NCBI GenBank assembly: GCA_934675735.1
Contig: CAKURR010000010.1
Coordinates: forward strand, 37,416 to 101,415
DNA length: 64,000 bases
From: an uncultured Clostridia bacterium
Lineage (GTDB): Bacteria; Bacillota; Clostridia; Christensenellales; Aristaeellaceae
Direction: 5' to 3'
Position numbers and translations under genes: made by a program. Of this stretch, positions 16,255 to 23,633 are shown one piece after another. A model generated the notes under the pieces. It searched no databases, was not told where the DNA came from, and saw nothing but the letters and a program-made list of their open reading frames with translations. The first letter of the stretch is position 1. Each line of letters starts with the position of its first letter.

Positions 16255-16750
16255 TGCTTCCTTCACCCTCCCACTTCGGCGCTTTCCCGTTTTCCTCGTT
16301 TGTCGGCATGCGCGGCCAGCACCGAAATTCTCGGTTGTAATCCTCGGCCTTAAACATGGCGCTTTTCCCTTCTCCCAGCAGCTCAAAATAGATGTAGCCG
16401 TTTTCCGTCAGATTCGGCCTTGCATAATCGTCGTAGTCATCCCGCCACTGCACGAACACGACTTCCTGCTTTTCCGCCTCGGCCATGGCAATTACTTCTT
16501 GCCACTCCAAAATCCGATTCGGGCATCGTTCTTCCCAGCTCTCCGACTTTGCGCGGTGCAAAGTGACGTCAAGCATTTTTCCTTCAATTTTGTTTGTTGC
16601 ATAGCTCGCAGGAAATTCAATGCGCGGCGACGTACTGTCGCAAGTCACGCACTGATACCACGCCGATATAATCGGCCTGTCGAATCCATGCAGTACAAAA
16701 TGCAATGTCATCTTGTCCCCGCAATACGGGCATTTCGGCGCTTCACTCAC
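16247..16750 (-). CDS. Zinc-ribbon phage protein (Lar-like N-terminus)
   Basis: 167 residues. MSEAPKCPYCGDKMTLHF ... WYQCVTCDSTSP gives two CxxC pairs, as in Lar-type restriction-alleviation proteins and related phage zinc ribbons. The remaining 120 residues are acidic and unrecognised (EVVFVQWRDDYDDYARPNLTE). Anti-restriction is possible but not shown. Overlaps both neighbours by 8 bp. Confidence 0.55.
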   Translation of the reverse strand: MSEAPKCPYCGDKMTLHFVLHGFDRPIISAWYQCVTCDSTSPRIEFPASYATNKIEGKMLDVTLHRAKSESWEERCPNRILEWQEVIAMAEAEKQEVVFVQWRDDYDDYARPNLTENGYIYFELLGEGKSAMFKAEDYNREFRCWPRMPTNEENGKAPKWEGEGSNG

Positions 16751-17051
16751 GGCCTTTGTCCCCCTTTGCCAGCTCCTCCAGCATGTCGGCGGCCTGAAGA
16801 TTCAAAACGTCCGTACACGATAATTCCTCGTCGAGCATCTGGAGCGCGCACCCGACGCAATCGTTGGTTGCGCAAACCCTCAGCGATTTCACCAGCTCGG
16901 CCGCGGTCAACGTCGGCGTCTCCGTTTTCCGCGCTTCTGCCGCAAACCTGCACACCTCTTGATGGTCGTCCGTTCGGCATACATCCCCGCAATAGGGGCA
17001 GTTGTCGTTGGTGCATGTGCCTTCAAAATTCGCGTACCACTTGCATTTCAT
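16743..17051 (-). CDS. Hypothetical cysteine-rich phage protein
   Basis: 102 residues, beginning MKCKWYANFEGTCTNDNCPY with CGDVC following. Seven cysteines lie in the first 35 residues and two more in CATNDCVGC. A metal-binding N-terminus followed by an acidic helix (VLNLQAADMLEELAK) is all that can be said. ATG 17051 is chosen because the cysteine-rich fold begins there and it overlaps the upstream stop by 4 bp. Confidence 0.6.
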   Translation of the reverse strand: MKCKWYANFEGTCTNDNCPYCGDVCRTDDHQEVCRFAAEARKTETPTLTAAELVKSLRVCATNDCVGCALQMLDEELSCTDVLNLQAADMLEELAKGDKGRE

Positions 17052-17443
17052 CGCGCTTTCTTCCTTTCCTCGCTCGCCCTTCTCATCCGCGCAATCATTT
17101 GTGCGACCGTTTCTTTCTCCTGCCGACCGACAGGCCGCCGCGCGGCCGCTTTCCTCTGCGCCTTGAGCCGCGCTTTCTCTTCTTCCCGCCGCCGTTTGGT
17201 CTCCAGCGTCTTTTCCGCCCGCGCCTGGGCTCGGCGCTCCATCTCCGCGCGGTGCGCCTTGCGCGCTTCCTCCCTCGGCTTTTGCGCCACGCGGAAACAT
17301 GTATACCCGCAATACCAGTCAAACGCCGTTCCCGTGTGCGGTTTCGCCAGCTTGTACACGTATTCTTCGCCCGCGCCGAAGGTCTTTCCGCATAGCGCGC
17401 ACGTCCTTTGCTTTGTCGGGCTAAATCCTAACAGCCCCGCCAT
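17048..17443 (-). CDS. Hypothetical phage protein with zinc-finger start and charged tail
   Basis: 131 residues. The N-terminus MAGLLGFSPTKQRTCALCGKTF ... WYCGYTCF has two CxxC-type pairs. The rest is a long Arg/Lys/Glu helix (RAEMERRAQARAEKTLETKR), probably nucleic-acid binding. ATG 17443 overlaps no upstream gene; the next gene upstream ends at 17455. Confidence 0.55.
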   Translation of the reverse strand: MAGLLGFSPTKQRTCALCGKTFGAGEEYVYKLAKPHTGTAFDWYCGYTCFRVAQKPREEARKAHRAEMERRAQARAEKTLETKRRREEEKARLKAQRKAAARRPVGRQEKETVAQMIARMRRASEERKKAR

Positions 17444-17454
17444 GTTTCGCCCTT

Positions 17455-18192
17455 TCACGGCCCGTCCTCCTCGTCCAAATTGACGACCATGCGCTTGTAG
17501 TCGTCTTGCGTGTATTGGTGCTTGAGCATCTGCCCGCCTCCGGCGCTCGAAGCAGCCGCCGCGCTTTCGGGCGGCTTGTCCAGCCAACTGTACCCCGCAG
17601 CCTTTTCTTTGCGCAGAATCCCCGCGACATACCGCCAGTTTCGGCTTTTCTCGGGCGCGCCTTGCAGCTTCCCGATGGCTTTGAGCAGATTCCCCGCCCC
17701 GTGTTCTGCGCGCAGGTTGTTCATGCAGTCCATGTCGCTCAGCGCAGAGACGGGCAGCCCGACACGCCGCGCCGCCGTCTCCGCCTCCGCCTGCTCCTGC
17801 CGAATTTCTTTCAGCTCGTCGTCCGTCAGGTCGAAAAGGGGGTTGGGGGTACTACTGTCGTACTCACTCTCTTTCTCTTTCTCACACTCCCCCTCTTTCT
17901 CTCTCTCTTTCTCCTTGCGCCTTTGTTCCCGATTTGTTTCCGTTTTGTTTTCGTTTTGTTCTTCGTTTGTTTTCGTTTTGTTCTTCCGATTCGCCGCTTT
18001 GTTCCGCCCGGCGTCCAGCGTCGGGCGAATCAATTTGAAGCAGGCCGAGCATGAACCCGTCAAGTCATTCGGCATTTGTTCGTCCAGTGCGTAATCCAAT
18101 ACCGCGAACAAAACCCGCGCCCGTTCTTTTTCCGGCAAATCCTTCAACGCCTCGTAATAGCTTCGGTAAAACGTAAATTGTTCGCGCTTCAT
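17455..18192 (-). CDS. DUF6291-like phage replication-module protein
   Basis: 245 residues. The N-terminal 70 residues (FTFYRSYYEALKDLPEKERARVLFAVLDYAL) match the DUF6291-type domain seen in phage replication proteins. A low-complexity Lys/Glu/Asn/Thr linker follows (about residues 68-110) and then a C-terminal domain ending RNWRYVAGILRKEKAAGYSWLDKP, like the end of some replication initiators. A DnaD-like initiator role is plausible. The polar linker is encoded by a T/C-rich stretch on the plus strand (17860-18000), a notable compositional anomaly. Confidence 0.6.
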   Translation of the reverse strand: MKREQFTFYRSYYEALKDLPEKERARVLFAVLDYALDEQMPNDLTGSCSACFKLIRPTLDAGRNKAANRKNKTKTNEEQNENKTETNREQRRKEKEREKEGECEKEKESEYDSSTPNPLFDLTDDELKEIRQEQAEAETAARRVGLPVSALSDMDCMNNLRAEHGAGNLLKAIGKLQGAPEKSRNWRYVAGILRKEKAAGYSWLDKPPESAAAASSAGGGQMLKHQYTQDDYKRMVVNLDEEDGP

Positions 18193-18212
18193 CGACTTGT
18201 CCTTTCCGTCGG

Positions 18213-18800
18213 TCAGAACGGCAGCGTGTCGTCGTCCACCGCCGTGAAGCCCGCCGTCGGGTCAAACGGCTGGGCGGGGCGGTCGTCGTTCAGCTTCTTC
18301 TTCTCCGGCATGGCTACGCCGTCCAGAATCGCCTGCACGCTGCGCGCCTGCCAGGCTTTCACGCTCGTGCGGATGTTGCCGTCCTGCGCGCGGTATTCCT
18401 CTTCACGCATCACGATGCCGATTTTCTTCTGCACCGCGCTCTTTTCGTCCCAGTTCCAAATGTAGCCCGGGTTGCTCTCCTCCAGCGATTTGATAAAGCC
18501 CTTGAAATACGGGTTCGCGCTCGTCCCGTCCTTGCCGTAGAGCATGAATCGAATCACGCCCTGCCACGTCGCGTTCGGGTTCTGCTTCTTTCTCTCGCGC
18601 AGGTTCGCCATGTAGAAGCCGTCCAGCTCGCCGCCCTCGTCCACGTCAAACGCAACGACAATCATCGGCCTGTTCGTGCTCTTGCTGTTCTCCTGCCGCA
18701 TGCCGACAATGCGGCAGATGTGCCCGCCCGGGGTCATCTTCGGGCCGCCTTCGCCCGTGTAGCTCTCTGCCGTGTCCCAGTCGTTCGGTCTCGTAATCAT
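18213..18800 (-). CDS. DUF669-like phage single-strand-DNA-associated protein
   Basis: 195 residues: MITRPNDWDTAESYTGEGGPKMTPGGHICRIVG ... MIVVAFDVDEGGELDGFYMANL. The beta-rich start and low-complexity acidic C-terminus (AVDDDTLPF) resemble the single-strand-binding-like proteins paired with a RecA-like ATPase in phage recombination modules. The AAA ATPase is the immediate upstream neighbour (4-bp gap). Confidence 0.62.
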   Translation of the reverse strand: MITRPNDWDTAESYTGEGGPKMTPGGHICRIVGMRQENSKSTNRPMIVVAFDVDEGGELDGFYMANLRERKKQNPNATWQGVIRFMLYGKDGTSANPYFKGFIKSLEESNPGYIWNWDEKSAVQKKIGIVMREEEYRAQDGNIRTSVKAWQARSVQAILDGVAMPEKKKLNDDRPAQPFDPTAGFTAVDDDTLPF

Positions 18801-18804
18801 GTTT

Positions 18805-19473
18805 TTATTCCTCCATTCCGTAATAAGCGCGGTAGACCGTGTCCACCAGCTTCAGGTCGTTGGGTATCTTCACGTCGTCAAACATCCCCATCGGGCTTTT
18901 CGCGACGCTCGTTCCGTCGTTCTGCGTCTCAAACCAGTGGTCTTTGCCGTCCGTCTTGGCCAGCAGTATGGTCGTAAACAGCCCCGCGACGTTCAGCTTC
19001 TCGTCGAGCATCTTCCCCTGTGTTTTGGGCTTGAGCAGCCCGTCGTCCGCGCGGTCAACGTGGTGCAGAAAATACACAATCGCGTCGTCCGTCGTCCTGT
19101 CCGTCGGTCTGTATGTGCCGTCCGGCTGCTTCTCCATCACCTTCCCGCTCTTGCAGGTCATCAGCAGGTCGTAGAAGTGCTTCGCCATCTCGGTGAATTT
19201 GCCGTATCCCGTCTCCGCCGCTCGGTTGAAAGCCTCAAACGCCAGCAGGTATTGGCTGTCGTCGATGACGTACCGCTTGAATTTCCCGCTCCGCACCGCC
19301 GCCGCAATCGTGGCATAGGTCGCGTTGTTCACCACGTTCTTGCCCCAGTCGTTGCGAAAGGGCAGGCGCTTGCCCGCCACGTTCAGCACGCAAACCTCGC
19401 CCGCCGCGAAGCTCCGCAGGCTCGTGCTCTTGCCGCTCCCGCTTTCGCCCAGAATCATCACCAGTTCCGCCAT
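18805..19473 (-). CDS. Phage P-loop ATPase (Sak4/RecA-like recombination function)
   Basis: 222 residues. MAELVMILGESGSGKSTSLRSF contains Walker A (GESGSGKS), and KRYVIDDSQYLLAFEAF contains a Walker-B-like VIDD. Such small AAA ATPases with a DUF669-type partner act in phage DNA annealing or strand exchange. ATG 19473 is 1 bp after the stop of the 57-residue gene (TAATATG). Confidence 0.75.
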   Translation of the reverse strand: MAELVMILGESGSGKSTSLRSFAAGEVCVLNVAGKRLPFRNDWGKNVVNNATYATIAAAVRSGKFKRYVIDDSQYLLAFEAFNRAAETGYGKFTEMAKHFYDLLMTCKSGKVMEKQPDGTYRPTDRTTDDAIVYFLHHVDRADDGLLKPKTQGKMLDEKLNVAGLFTTILLAKTDGKDHWFETQNDGTSVAKSPMGMFDDVKIPNDLKLVDTVYRAYYGMEE

Positions 19474-19474
19474 A

Positions 19475-19648
19475 TTACCAATCCTCCCTGTCCATCGGGT
19501 CGGTGACGAAGGGGTTGCCCCCGTCGTCCCAGTCCGATAACGCTCCGTAGTAGGGCCTGCCGTAGGCCGTCGGCCGCTCGTCCGTCTCTTCGCAGCGGCC
19601 GCAGCCGTCGCATTCCTCTTTCAGGTTAATCACGCATCTGTAACTCAT
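19475..19648 (-). CDS. 57-residue cysteine-containing phage protein
   Basis: Reads MSYRCVINLKEECDGCGRCE, then a Tyr/Asp/Gly-rich tail, ending DREDW and TAA at 19475. The ATG at 19648 has GGAG 9 nt upstream, and both ends interlock with neighbours (23-bp overlap upstream, 1-bp gap downstream), supporting a real gene. CxxCxxC could bind metal. Function unknown. Confidence 0.65.
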   Translation of the reverse strand: MSYRCVINLKEECDGCGRCEETDERPTAYGRPYYGALSDWDDGGNPFVTDPMDREDW

Positions 19649-19829
19649 CGTCTTTCGCTCCGCTGATAAATCGTCTCCGCACCCGCCGCGGAATCTGTAT
19701 CGCCTCGTAGCATCCGTCCTTGAGCACCTGTATCGCGTCCAGCACCTCGGGTTCCATGACGTCCAAACTGTCCGCGATGTACCCGTTGATTACGTTGCCC
19801 GCGCGGATGAAATCTTCACTCGTGAGCAT
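19626..19829 (-). CDS. Hypothetical small phage protein
   Basis: 67 residues, MLTSEDFIRAGNVINGYIADSL, then a basic end (IPRRVRRRFISGAKDDE). The ATG at 19829, inside the preceding gene's end, follows GAGGAG. Unrecognised; it lies in the tightly packed leftward operon. Confidence 0.55.
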   Translation of the reverse strand: MLTSEDFIRAGNVINGYIADSLDVMEPEVLDAIQVLKDGCYEAIQIPRRVRRRFISGAKDDELQMRD

Positions 19830-20136
19830 GCGCCCACATCTCCTCAAATGCCCGAATCATGTCGTTTTCCGGCGCCATGCCCAACGGAATCAGGCGGTTG
19901 TTTTCGTCTGTCGCCAGCGTGCCGTCCTCCTTCTGCGCGAACTGCTGCCGCACGATAAGCACCTCGTCGATGTCGTGCTTCAGGTCTTTCAGCGCTTCGA
20001 CCAGCTGCCCGTAATCCATCTCGCCTTCGATAAACGACAGGTCAAGGGCGTATCGGGTCTTGCCCTCTTTGCCGAGAAACGCCGTCAGCCACAGGGTCTC
20101 GCCCTCCAGGGTAAAATTCGTGATTCGTCCGTTCAT
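19816..20136 (-). CDS. Hypothetical phage protein
   Basis: 106 residues, acidic: MNGRITNFTLEGETLWLTAF ... DLKHDIDEVLIVRQQFAQKE. A mixed alpha/beta start, then helices; no motif recognised. ATG 20136 has GGAGAG upstream and overlaps the previous stop by 4 bp. Confidence 0.6.
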   Translation of the reverse strand: MNGRITNFTLEGETLWLTAFLGKEGKTRYALDLSFIEGEMDYGQLVEALKDLKHDIDEVLIVRQQFAQKEDGTLATDENNRLIPLGMAPENDMIRAFEEMWAHAHE

Positions 20137-20363
20137 GCTCGTTTCTCTCCTTCCATTTGGTACATGTTCCGCCGACGATGCACCCGATGCATGTCGGGTG
20201 TATCGCTTCGCTCATCGCTCGGCAGCGCGCGCATGTCGCGCAGCTCCTTTCGTTCACGCTCTTTCCTCAGCTCCTCCGTCATTCGATGCGCCATGTAACA
20301 AAGCGCAATCGCCAGCGCGGCCAAATCCAGCCCCGCCAGCGCCACCCATACCGCGTCGCTCAT
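20133..20363 (-). CDS. Small single-span membrane protein of prophage
   Basis: 76 residues. MSDAVWVALAGLDLAALAIALCYMAHRM gives one transmembrane helix, followed by a highly charged cytoplasmic tail (EELRKERERKELRD). GGAGGTGACGAT precedes ATG 20363. No function assigned. Confidence 0.6.
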   Translation of the reverse strand: MSDAVWVALAGLDLAALAIALCYMAHRMTEELRKERERKELRDMRALPSDERSDTPDMHRVHRRRNMYQMEGEKRA

Positions 20364-20605
20364 ATCGTCACCTCCAGCCCGATGGCCCTGCACATGTCTC
20401 GATACTGCTGAATCGTCATGCTCCCCGCATGTTCAATGCGCGAATGCACCGTCTTGTCCGTCACGCCCAGCCGCCGCGCCACTTCGCGCTTGGTCAGCCT
20501 CTTTTTGCACATCTCCAGACGCATCGCCTGACAGATGGCCCCGTCCAGCGCCCTGTCCGCTTCCGCGTTTCGGCCCGCTTCCGTCAACGCCCTGATTTTC
20601 GGCAT
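20360..20605 (-). CDS. Small HTH protein of the prophage early operon
   Basis: 81 residues. A helix-turn-helix lies at about residues 35-60 (LTKREVARRLGVTDKTVHSRIEHAG). The short length suits a Cro-like or accessory repressor. AAAGGAAG precedes ATG 20605. It is separated from the next XRE gene by about 140 bp that hold a plus-strand mini-transcription unit. Confidence 0.72.
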   Translation of the reverse strand: MPKIRALTEAGRNAEADRALDGAICQAMRLEMCKKRLTKREVARRLGVTDKTVHSRIEHAGSMTIQQYRDMCRAIGLEVTI

Positions 20606-20700
20606 TGTCTTTTCTTCCTTTCCGTGTTATACTGACGGCACGATTATTCGTCGTCTTTTCTCCGCCGCCGGCCTCTGGTACAGACCGGCGGCATTTTTTG
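20605..20700 (+). ncRNA. Candidate short antisense RNA with own promoter and terminator
   Basis: Plus strand TTGTCT (20605-20610), 17-bp spacer, TATACT (20628-20633), predicted start near 20640. A terminator follows: GCCGCCGG (20664-20671), 13-nt loop, CCGGCGGC (20685-20692), then six U. The predicted RNA is about 60 nt and antisense to the leader between two leftward HTH genes. No ORF in it. Analogy to phage OOP-type RNAs is inference. Confidence 0.5.
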
Positions 20701-20744
20701 TTTCTTCCACCGCCGGAGTCTCTCCCTCCAGCAGCTTAAATGCT

Positions 20745-20966
20745 TCATTCCTCTTTCATGGCTTCTTCTAGCAACTCGGCCGGATCGGCGCCGATAGCCG
20801 CGCAAATGGCCATGTACTTGTTCAGCATAATTCCGCCCTCGTACTCGCCGCGCTCATACGCATACATCGTGCGATAATGCACGCCGCTGATACTCTGAAT
20901 CCGGCGAACCGACAAGCCGCTGGCCTCGCGTTCCCGGCGCATCAGCGCGCCGAGGCGAAGCCACAA
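20745..20966 (-). CDS. XRE-family regulator at the head of the leftward prophage operon
   Basis: About 73 residues. The HTH reads SGLSVRRIQSISGVHYRTMYAYERGEYEG. The start is uncertain: TTG at 20966 gives MWLRLGAL..., but a ribosome site AAGGGG is too close; ATG 20942 (MRREREASG) is the other option. A Cro-like role is likely from position and size. Confidence 0.65.
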   Translation of the reverse strand: MWLRLGALMRREREASGLSVRRIQSISGVHYRTMYAYERGEYEGGIMLNKYMAICAAIGADPAELLEEAMKEE

Positions 20967-20998
20967 GCCCCTTGAAAACGCTATATCTTGTTTTATCG

Positions 20999-21027
20999 TT
21001 GCAAATCACCACAACATATAGTATAAT
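20999..21027 (+). promoter_or_regulatory. Promoter of the SH3b protein gene
   Basis: TTGCAA (20999-21004), 17-bp spacer, TATAAT (21022-21027). Transcription would begin near 21034, so the in-frame ATG codons at 20972 and 21026 cannot be the start. Confidence 0.7.
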
Positions 21028-21076
21028 GTTCATATTATCTCGACAGGATTTGCCGAGCCAGAAAGGTTGTGTCGGA

Positions 21077-21775
21077 TTGATCTCTTCTTCTGATTTCGCT
21101 CGATTTGCCGCCGATATGTTTGCAAATCACAAGGTTTCATACAAACGCGCCGGTTCTACACTTTCAGGAATGGACAGCGCAGGTTTCATCTCCTATTGCC
21201 TGACCCAGTTGGGTCGTTCAACAAAAATGAGCGGCACTAACGACCTCATGCGCAATTACACGACGCGGGTCATTCCAATCAGCGAAGCCAGAAAGCAGAA
21301 GCTGATTCAGCCCGGCGTGCTTCTCCTCCACGTTTCAGCCGATGACAAAGCACCGTTAAAATATAGAGACGGCCTCGGAGATTGCGATTACGCAATGATC
21401 TGTGTGGATCAAGAGCATGGAATTTATCCATCCAAAAAAGGCGAAGAATTGATTCAAACCGAGTTTAATGTGCCAAACCGCGTCACACACATGGCCTACT
21501 GCAAATATGTTGACTACGGAAATTCCTCCGGCTCATCAGATGCGTACCCTTCTGTTCCTGACAGCCCTGTCCGCACCGACGAAGCAAAGCTCATTGGAGA
21601 TGGCGTTCGTTTGAGGAAAGGCCCTTCAATCAGTTCTGCCCCGCTTGCCTCAATGCCGATTGGCTCCATTCTGAAAGTGATTGAATCACGCGGCGAATGG
21701 ACGCATGTGCGCTACACCGATCAGTGCGGTACCGTTTTTAATGGCTGGTGTGCTTCCCAATTTTTGAGTAAGTGA
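21077..21775 (+). CDS. NlpC/P60-like protein with SH3b domain, catalytic Cys absent
   Basis: 232 residues from TTG 21077 (GAAAGG 10 nt upstream). Residues 1-150 resemble an NlpC/P60 hydrolase (DFARFAADMFANHKVSYKRA ... STLSGMDSAGFISYCL), but the catalytic cysteine of the usual DCSGF motif reads DSAGF here. The HxG region reads DYAMICVDQEHG, so the active site looks lost. After a Ser/Pro linker, an SH3b domain (about residues 170-232) follows: GDGVRLRKGPSISSAPLASM. Possibly a cell-wall-binding superinfection or morons-type protein of the prophage. It stands alone, transcribed opposite to the early operon. Confidence 0.65.
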   Translation: MISSSDFARFAADMFANHKVSYKRAGSTLSGMDSAGFISYCLTQLGRSTKMSGTNDLMRNYTTRVIPISEARKQKLIQPGVLLLHVSADDKAPLKYRDGLGDCDYAMICVDQEHGIYPSKKGEELIQTEFNVPNRVTHMAYCKYVDYGNSSGSSDAYPSVPDSPVRTDEAKLIGDGVRLRKGPSISSAPLASMPIGSILKVIESRGEWTHVRYTDQCGTVFNGWCASQFLSK

Positions 21776-21778
21776 CGC

Positions 21779-22075
21779 TCACCACCAATCAGCCGGTATC
21801 TCACTTCGGGCCGTGCCCTGCATCGCGTCGATCACTTTTGCGTCAATCGACCGCAGGGTGGCATTCAATCGCTTTCTGTCCTCCGACAGGTCGGTAATTT
21901 CATTCAGCAGCACATGCAGGCTATTCCAGACATCCTCAATGTCCTGAAATACCTCGTCGGTTGTCACCCGGCCTTTTATGATTCCCTCGCAGCTCACCAG
22001 TCGCCCATCCTTGAACACAATATGGCCGACTCGGTTCTTGGCTGCAAGAATCTCCGTAAATTGATCGTCTGTCAT
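21779..22075 (-). CDS. Hypothetical protein
   Basis: 98 residues: MTDDQFTEILAAKNRVGHIVFKDGRL, then a helical C-terminus (WNSLHVLLNEITDLSEDRKRL) ending ADWW. Convergent with the SH3b gene (3-bp gap). GGAAA precedes the ATG. Unrecognised. The 292 bp between it and the Abi-alpha gene (22076-22367) hold no gene that I can support. Confidence 0.5.
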   Translation of the reverse strand: MTDDQFTEILAAKNRVGHIVFKDGRLVSCEGIIKGRVTTDEVFQDIEDVWNSLHVLLNEITDLSEDRKRLNATLRSIDAKVIDAMQGTARSEIPADWW

Positions 22076-22367
22076 GTTTTCCTTTCCGCCGCCGAAGTTA
22101 CCAGTTTCCAGCGGCTTCCCTATTCACTACAAACTCCGTTCGTTGATTTTTTCCATCTTCTACGGCATAATTTATTTGTTATTCCGAAATTTTTTGTACC
22201 ACTCCGCTTCAAGCTGCTTCTTGCTCCATGTTTCAACCACAGTCCAGAAGCAGAGGGATGCTTTGGTGCAGAATAGTTTCAGCACCAGTACAAATAGCTC
22301 AACCAGTTCTTTCATCCTGTTCAATAGATTTTTCATCGCATCAACTCCATTTCAGAAAGGTGATTGT

Positions 22368-23171
22368 ATGGATTCCGAAGAAAAGAAAGTTGTCGGTATG
22401 GAAGTCAAGATTCCTGATTGTGTCGATAAGACCATCGAAAACCTAACTGCCCCTCTGGCCAAGTCTGTGGGCACAACGCTCGCTGACCTTTGGTATCTTG
22501 TTTTTGGTTCTATCAGTACCTCTGCAGAGAAGAAACGTATAATTCAAGAAACGGCTCTTGAAAACTTCAAAAACAATCTTAAAAAACGGATTGAAACCAT
22601 TCAAGAAGATAAGCTCGTTATGCCGGATACTCAAATCGTCGGTGGTGCGCTCTACGATTCTCGTTTCTGCGTAGATAAAGATGCACTCCGAAGCATGTTT
22701 GAAAATCTCATCGCTTCTTCGCTAAGTTCCGATACAGTTTCAAACGTCCATCCATCTTTTTCCGGAATCATTCGTCAAATGACATGTGAAGACGCTCATA
22801 TGTTGGCTCGCTTTAAGACAGTTCAGGCTCTCCCTATTGTCAGTTATCTTTTATCTCGCAAAGAAGGCAGCAACCTGACCCTGTACAACAACGTCATTAC
22901 TGCTTCTCAAGATGTTTCCAGATTAAAATTTGAAAGTCTGTCTCTCGAATGTTTGCAATCCCTCGGTCTACTTACCCTTTGTTACACCCAACATCTCACC
23001 GATGAATCAAAATATACACCGCTTATCACTGCTCCATGTTTTCAAAAATTAAAGCAACATATTACTGAACATCCAGAAATCTATCCTGAAGCTTCTTTTA
23101 TGAATTACCATAAAGGAATTGCCTTCCTTACAGATTTAGGAATTCAATTTATTTCCATCTGTATGCCATAA
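22368..23171 (+). CDS. Abi-alpha (DUF4393) family protein, candidate phage defence
   Basis: 267 residues. The pattern IENLTAPLAKSVGTTLADLWYLVFGSIS, then AEKKRIIQETALENFKNNLKKRIE and a helical C-terminal half with LARFKTVQALPIVSYLLS, matches the Abi-alpha/DUF4393 family, linked to abortive infection. The N-terminal hydrophobic stretch may touch membrane. ATG 22368 follows AGAAAGG. Lower GC than its neighbours, near the lysogeny switch, which is the usual place for lysogenic-conversion genes. Defence function is by family inference only. Confidence 0.65.
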   Translation: MDSEEKKVVGMEVKIPDCVDKTIENLTAPLAKSVGTTLADLWYLVFGSISTSAEKKRIIQETALENFKNNLKKRIETIQEDKLVMPDTQIVGGALYDSRFCVDKDALRSMFENLIASSLSSDTVSNVHPSFSGIIRQMTCEDAHMLARFKTVQALPIVSYLLSRKEGSNLTLYNNVITASQDVSRLKFESLSLECLQSLGLLTLCYTQHLTDESKYTPLITAPCFQKLKQHITEHPEIYPEASFMNYHKGIAFLTDLGIQFISICMP

Positions 23172-23276
23172 TCTTTTCAGCCAACGCCCTTTCGCGGTTG
23201 CCCCTTCGGTCAGCCGCTTTTTGTTTTCGTCCATCCCGGCCTCCTCCAGCAGTGCTCGCTTTTCTCTGCTTTTACA

Positions 23277-23501
23277 TCAAGCCGTTCTCGTTGTGTTCCT
23301 ACTAAAAGTAGAATCGTCTGCAAAAAATAAATCATCATACGAAACACCCAACTTTTTCGCAATCCTTTTCGCCTGTTCCACGGTTGCAGTTTCGGGATGT
23401 TCCTCGATTCTACGGTACGTCTGAACGTGAATTCCGAGAAAATCCGCCATTTCCTGCTGGCGAATCTCCATCATCCTTCTAATCTGTCGAATACTTGCCA
23501 T
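23277..23501 (-). CDS. Cro-like XRE repressor
   Basis: 74 residues: QEMADFLGIHVQTYRRIEEHPETATVEQAKRIAKKLGV, a complete XRE helix-turn-helix and little else. AAAGGAGGAGACAAG precedes ATG 23501. Divergent from the CI-like gene across a 132-bp switch. Its promoter (TTGACA-17-TAAAAT) overlaps an operator. Confidence 0.82.
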   Translation of the reverse strand: MASIRQIRRMMEIRQQEMADFLGIHVQTYRRIEEHPETATVEQAKRIAKKLGVSYDDLFFADDSTFSRNTTRTA

Positions 23502-23523
23502 CTTGTCTCCTCCTTTCGCCTTT

Positions 23524-23612
23524 ATTTTAATCTACTTAAAGTGGATTGTCAATCCCTTAAAGTAGATTTTTTATTTTTTGATGTTGATTTTTTTCTACTT
23601 TCGGTTTATACT
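23524..23612. promoter_or_regulatory. CI/Cro-type divergent switch with three operator-like sites
   Basis: Leftward promoter: TTGACA (23547-23552, minus strand), 17 bp, TAAAAT (23524-23529). Rightward promoter: TTGATT (23584-23589), 17 bp, TATACT (23607-23612). Operator-like sites with the core CTACTTTAAGTAG occur at 23529-23547 and 23551-23568, and a partial one at about 23593-23604 within the rightward spacer. They cover both promoters, so mutual repression is expected. Confidence 0.8.
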
Positions 23613-23633
23613 CATAAAAAAGGAGGTGTTGAA

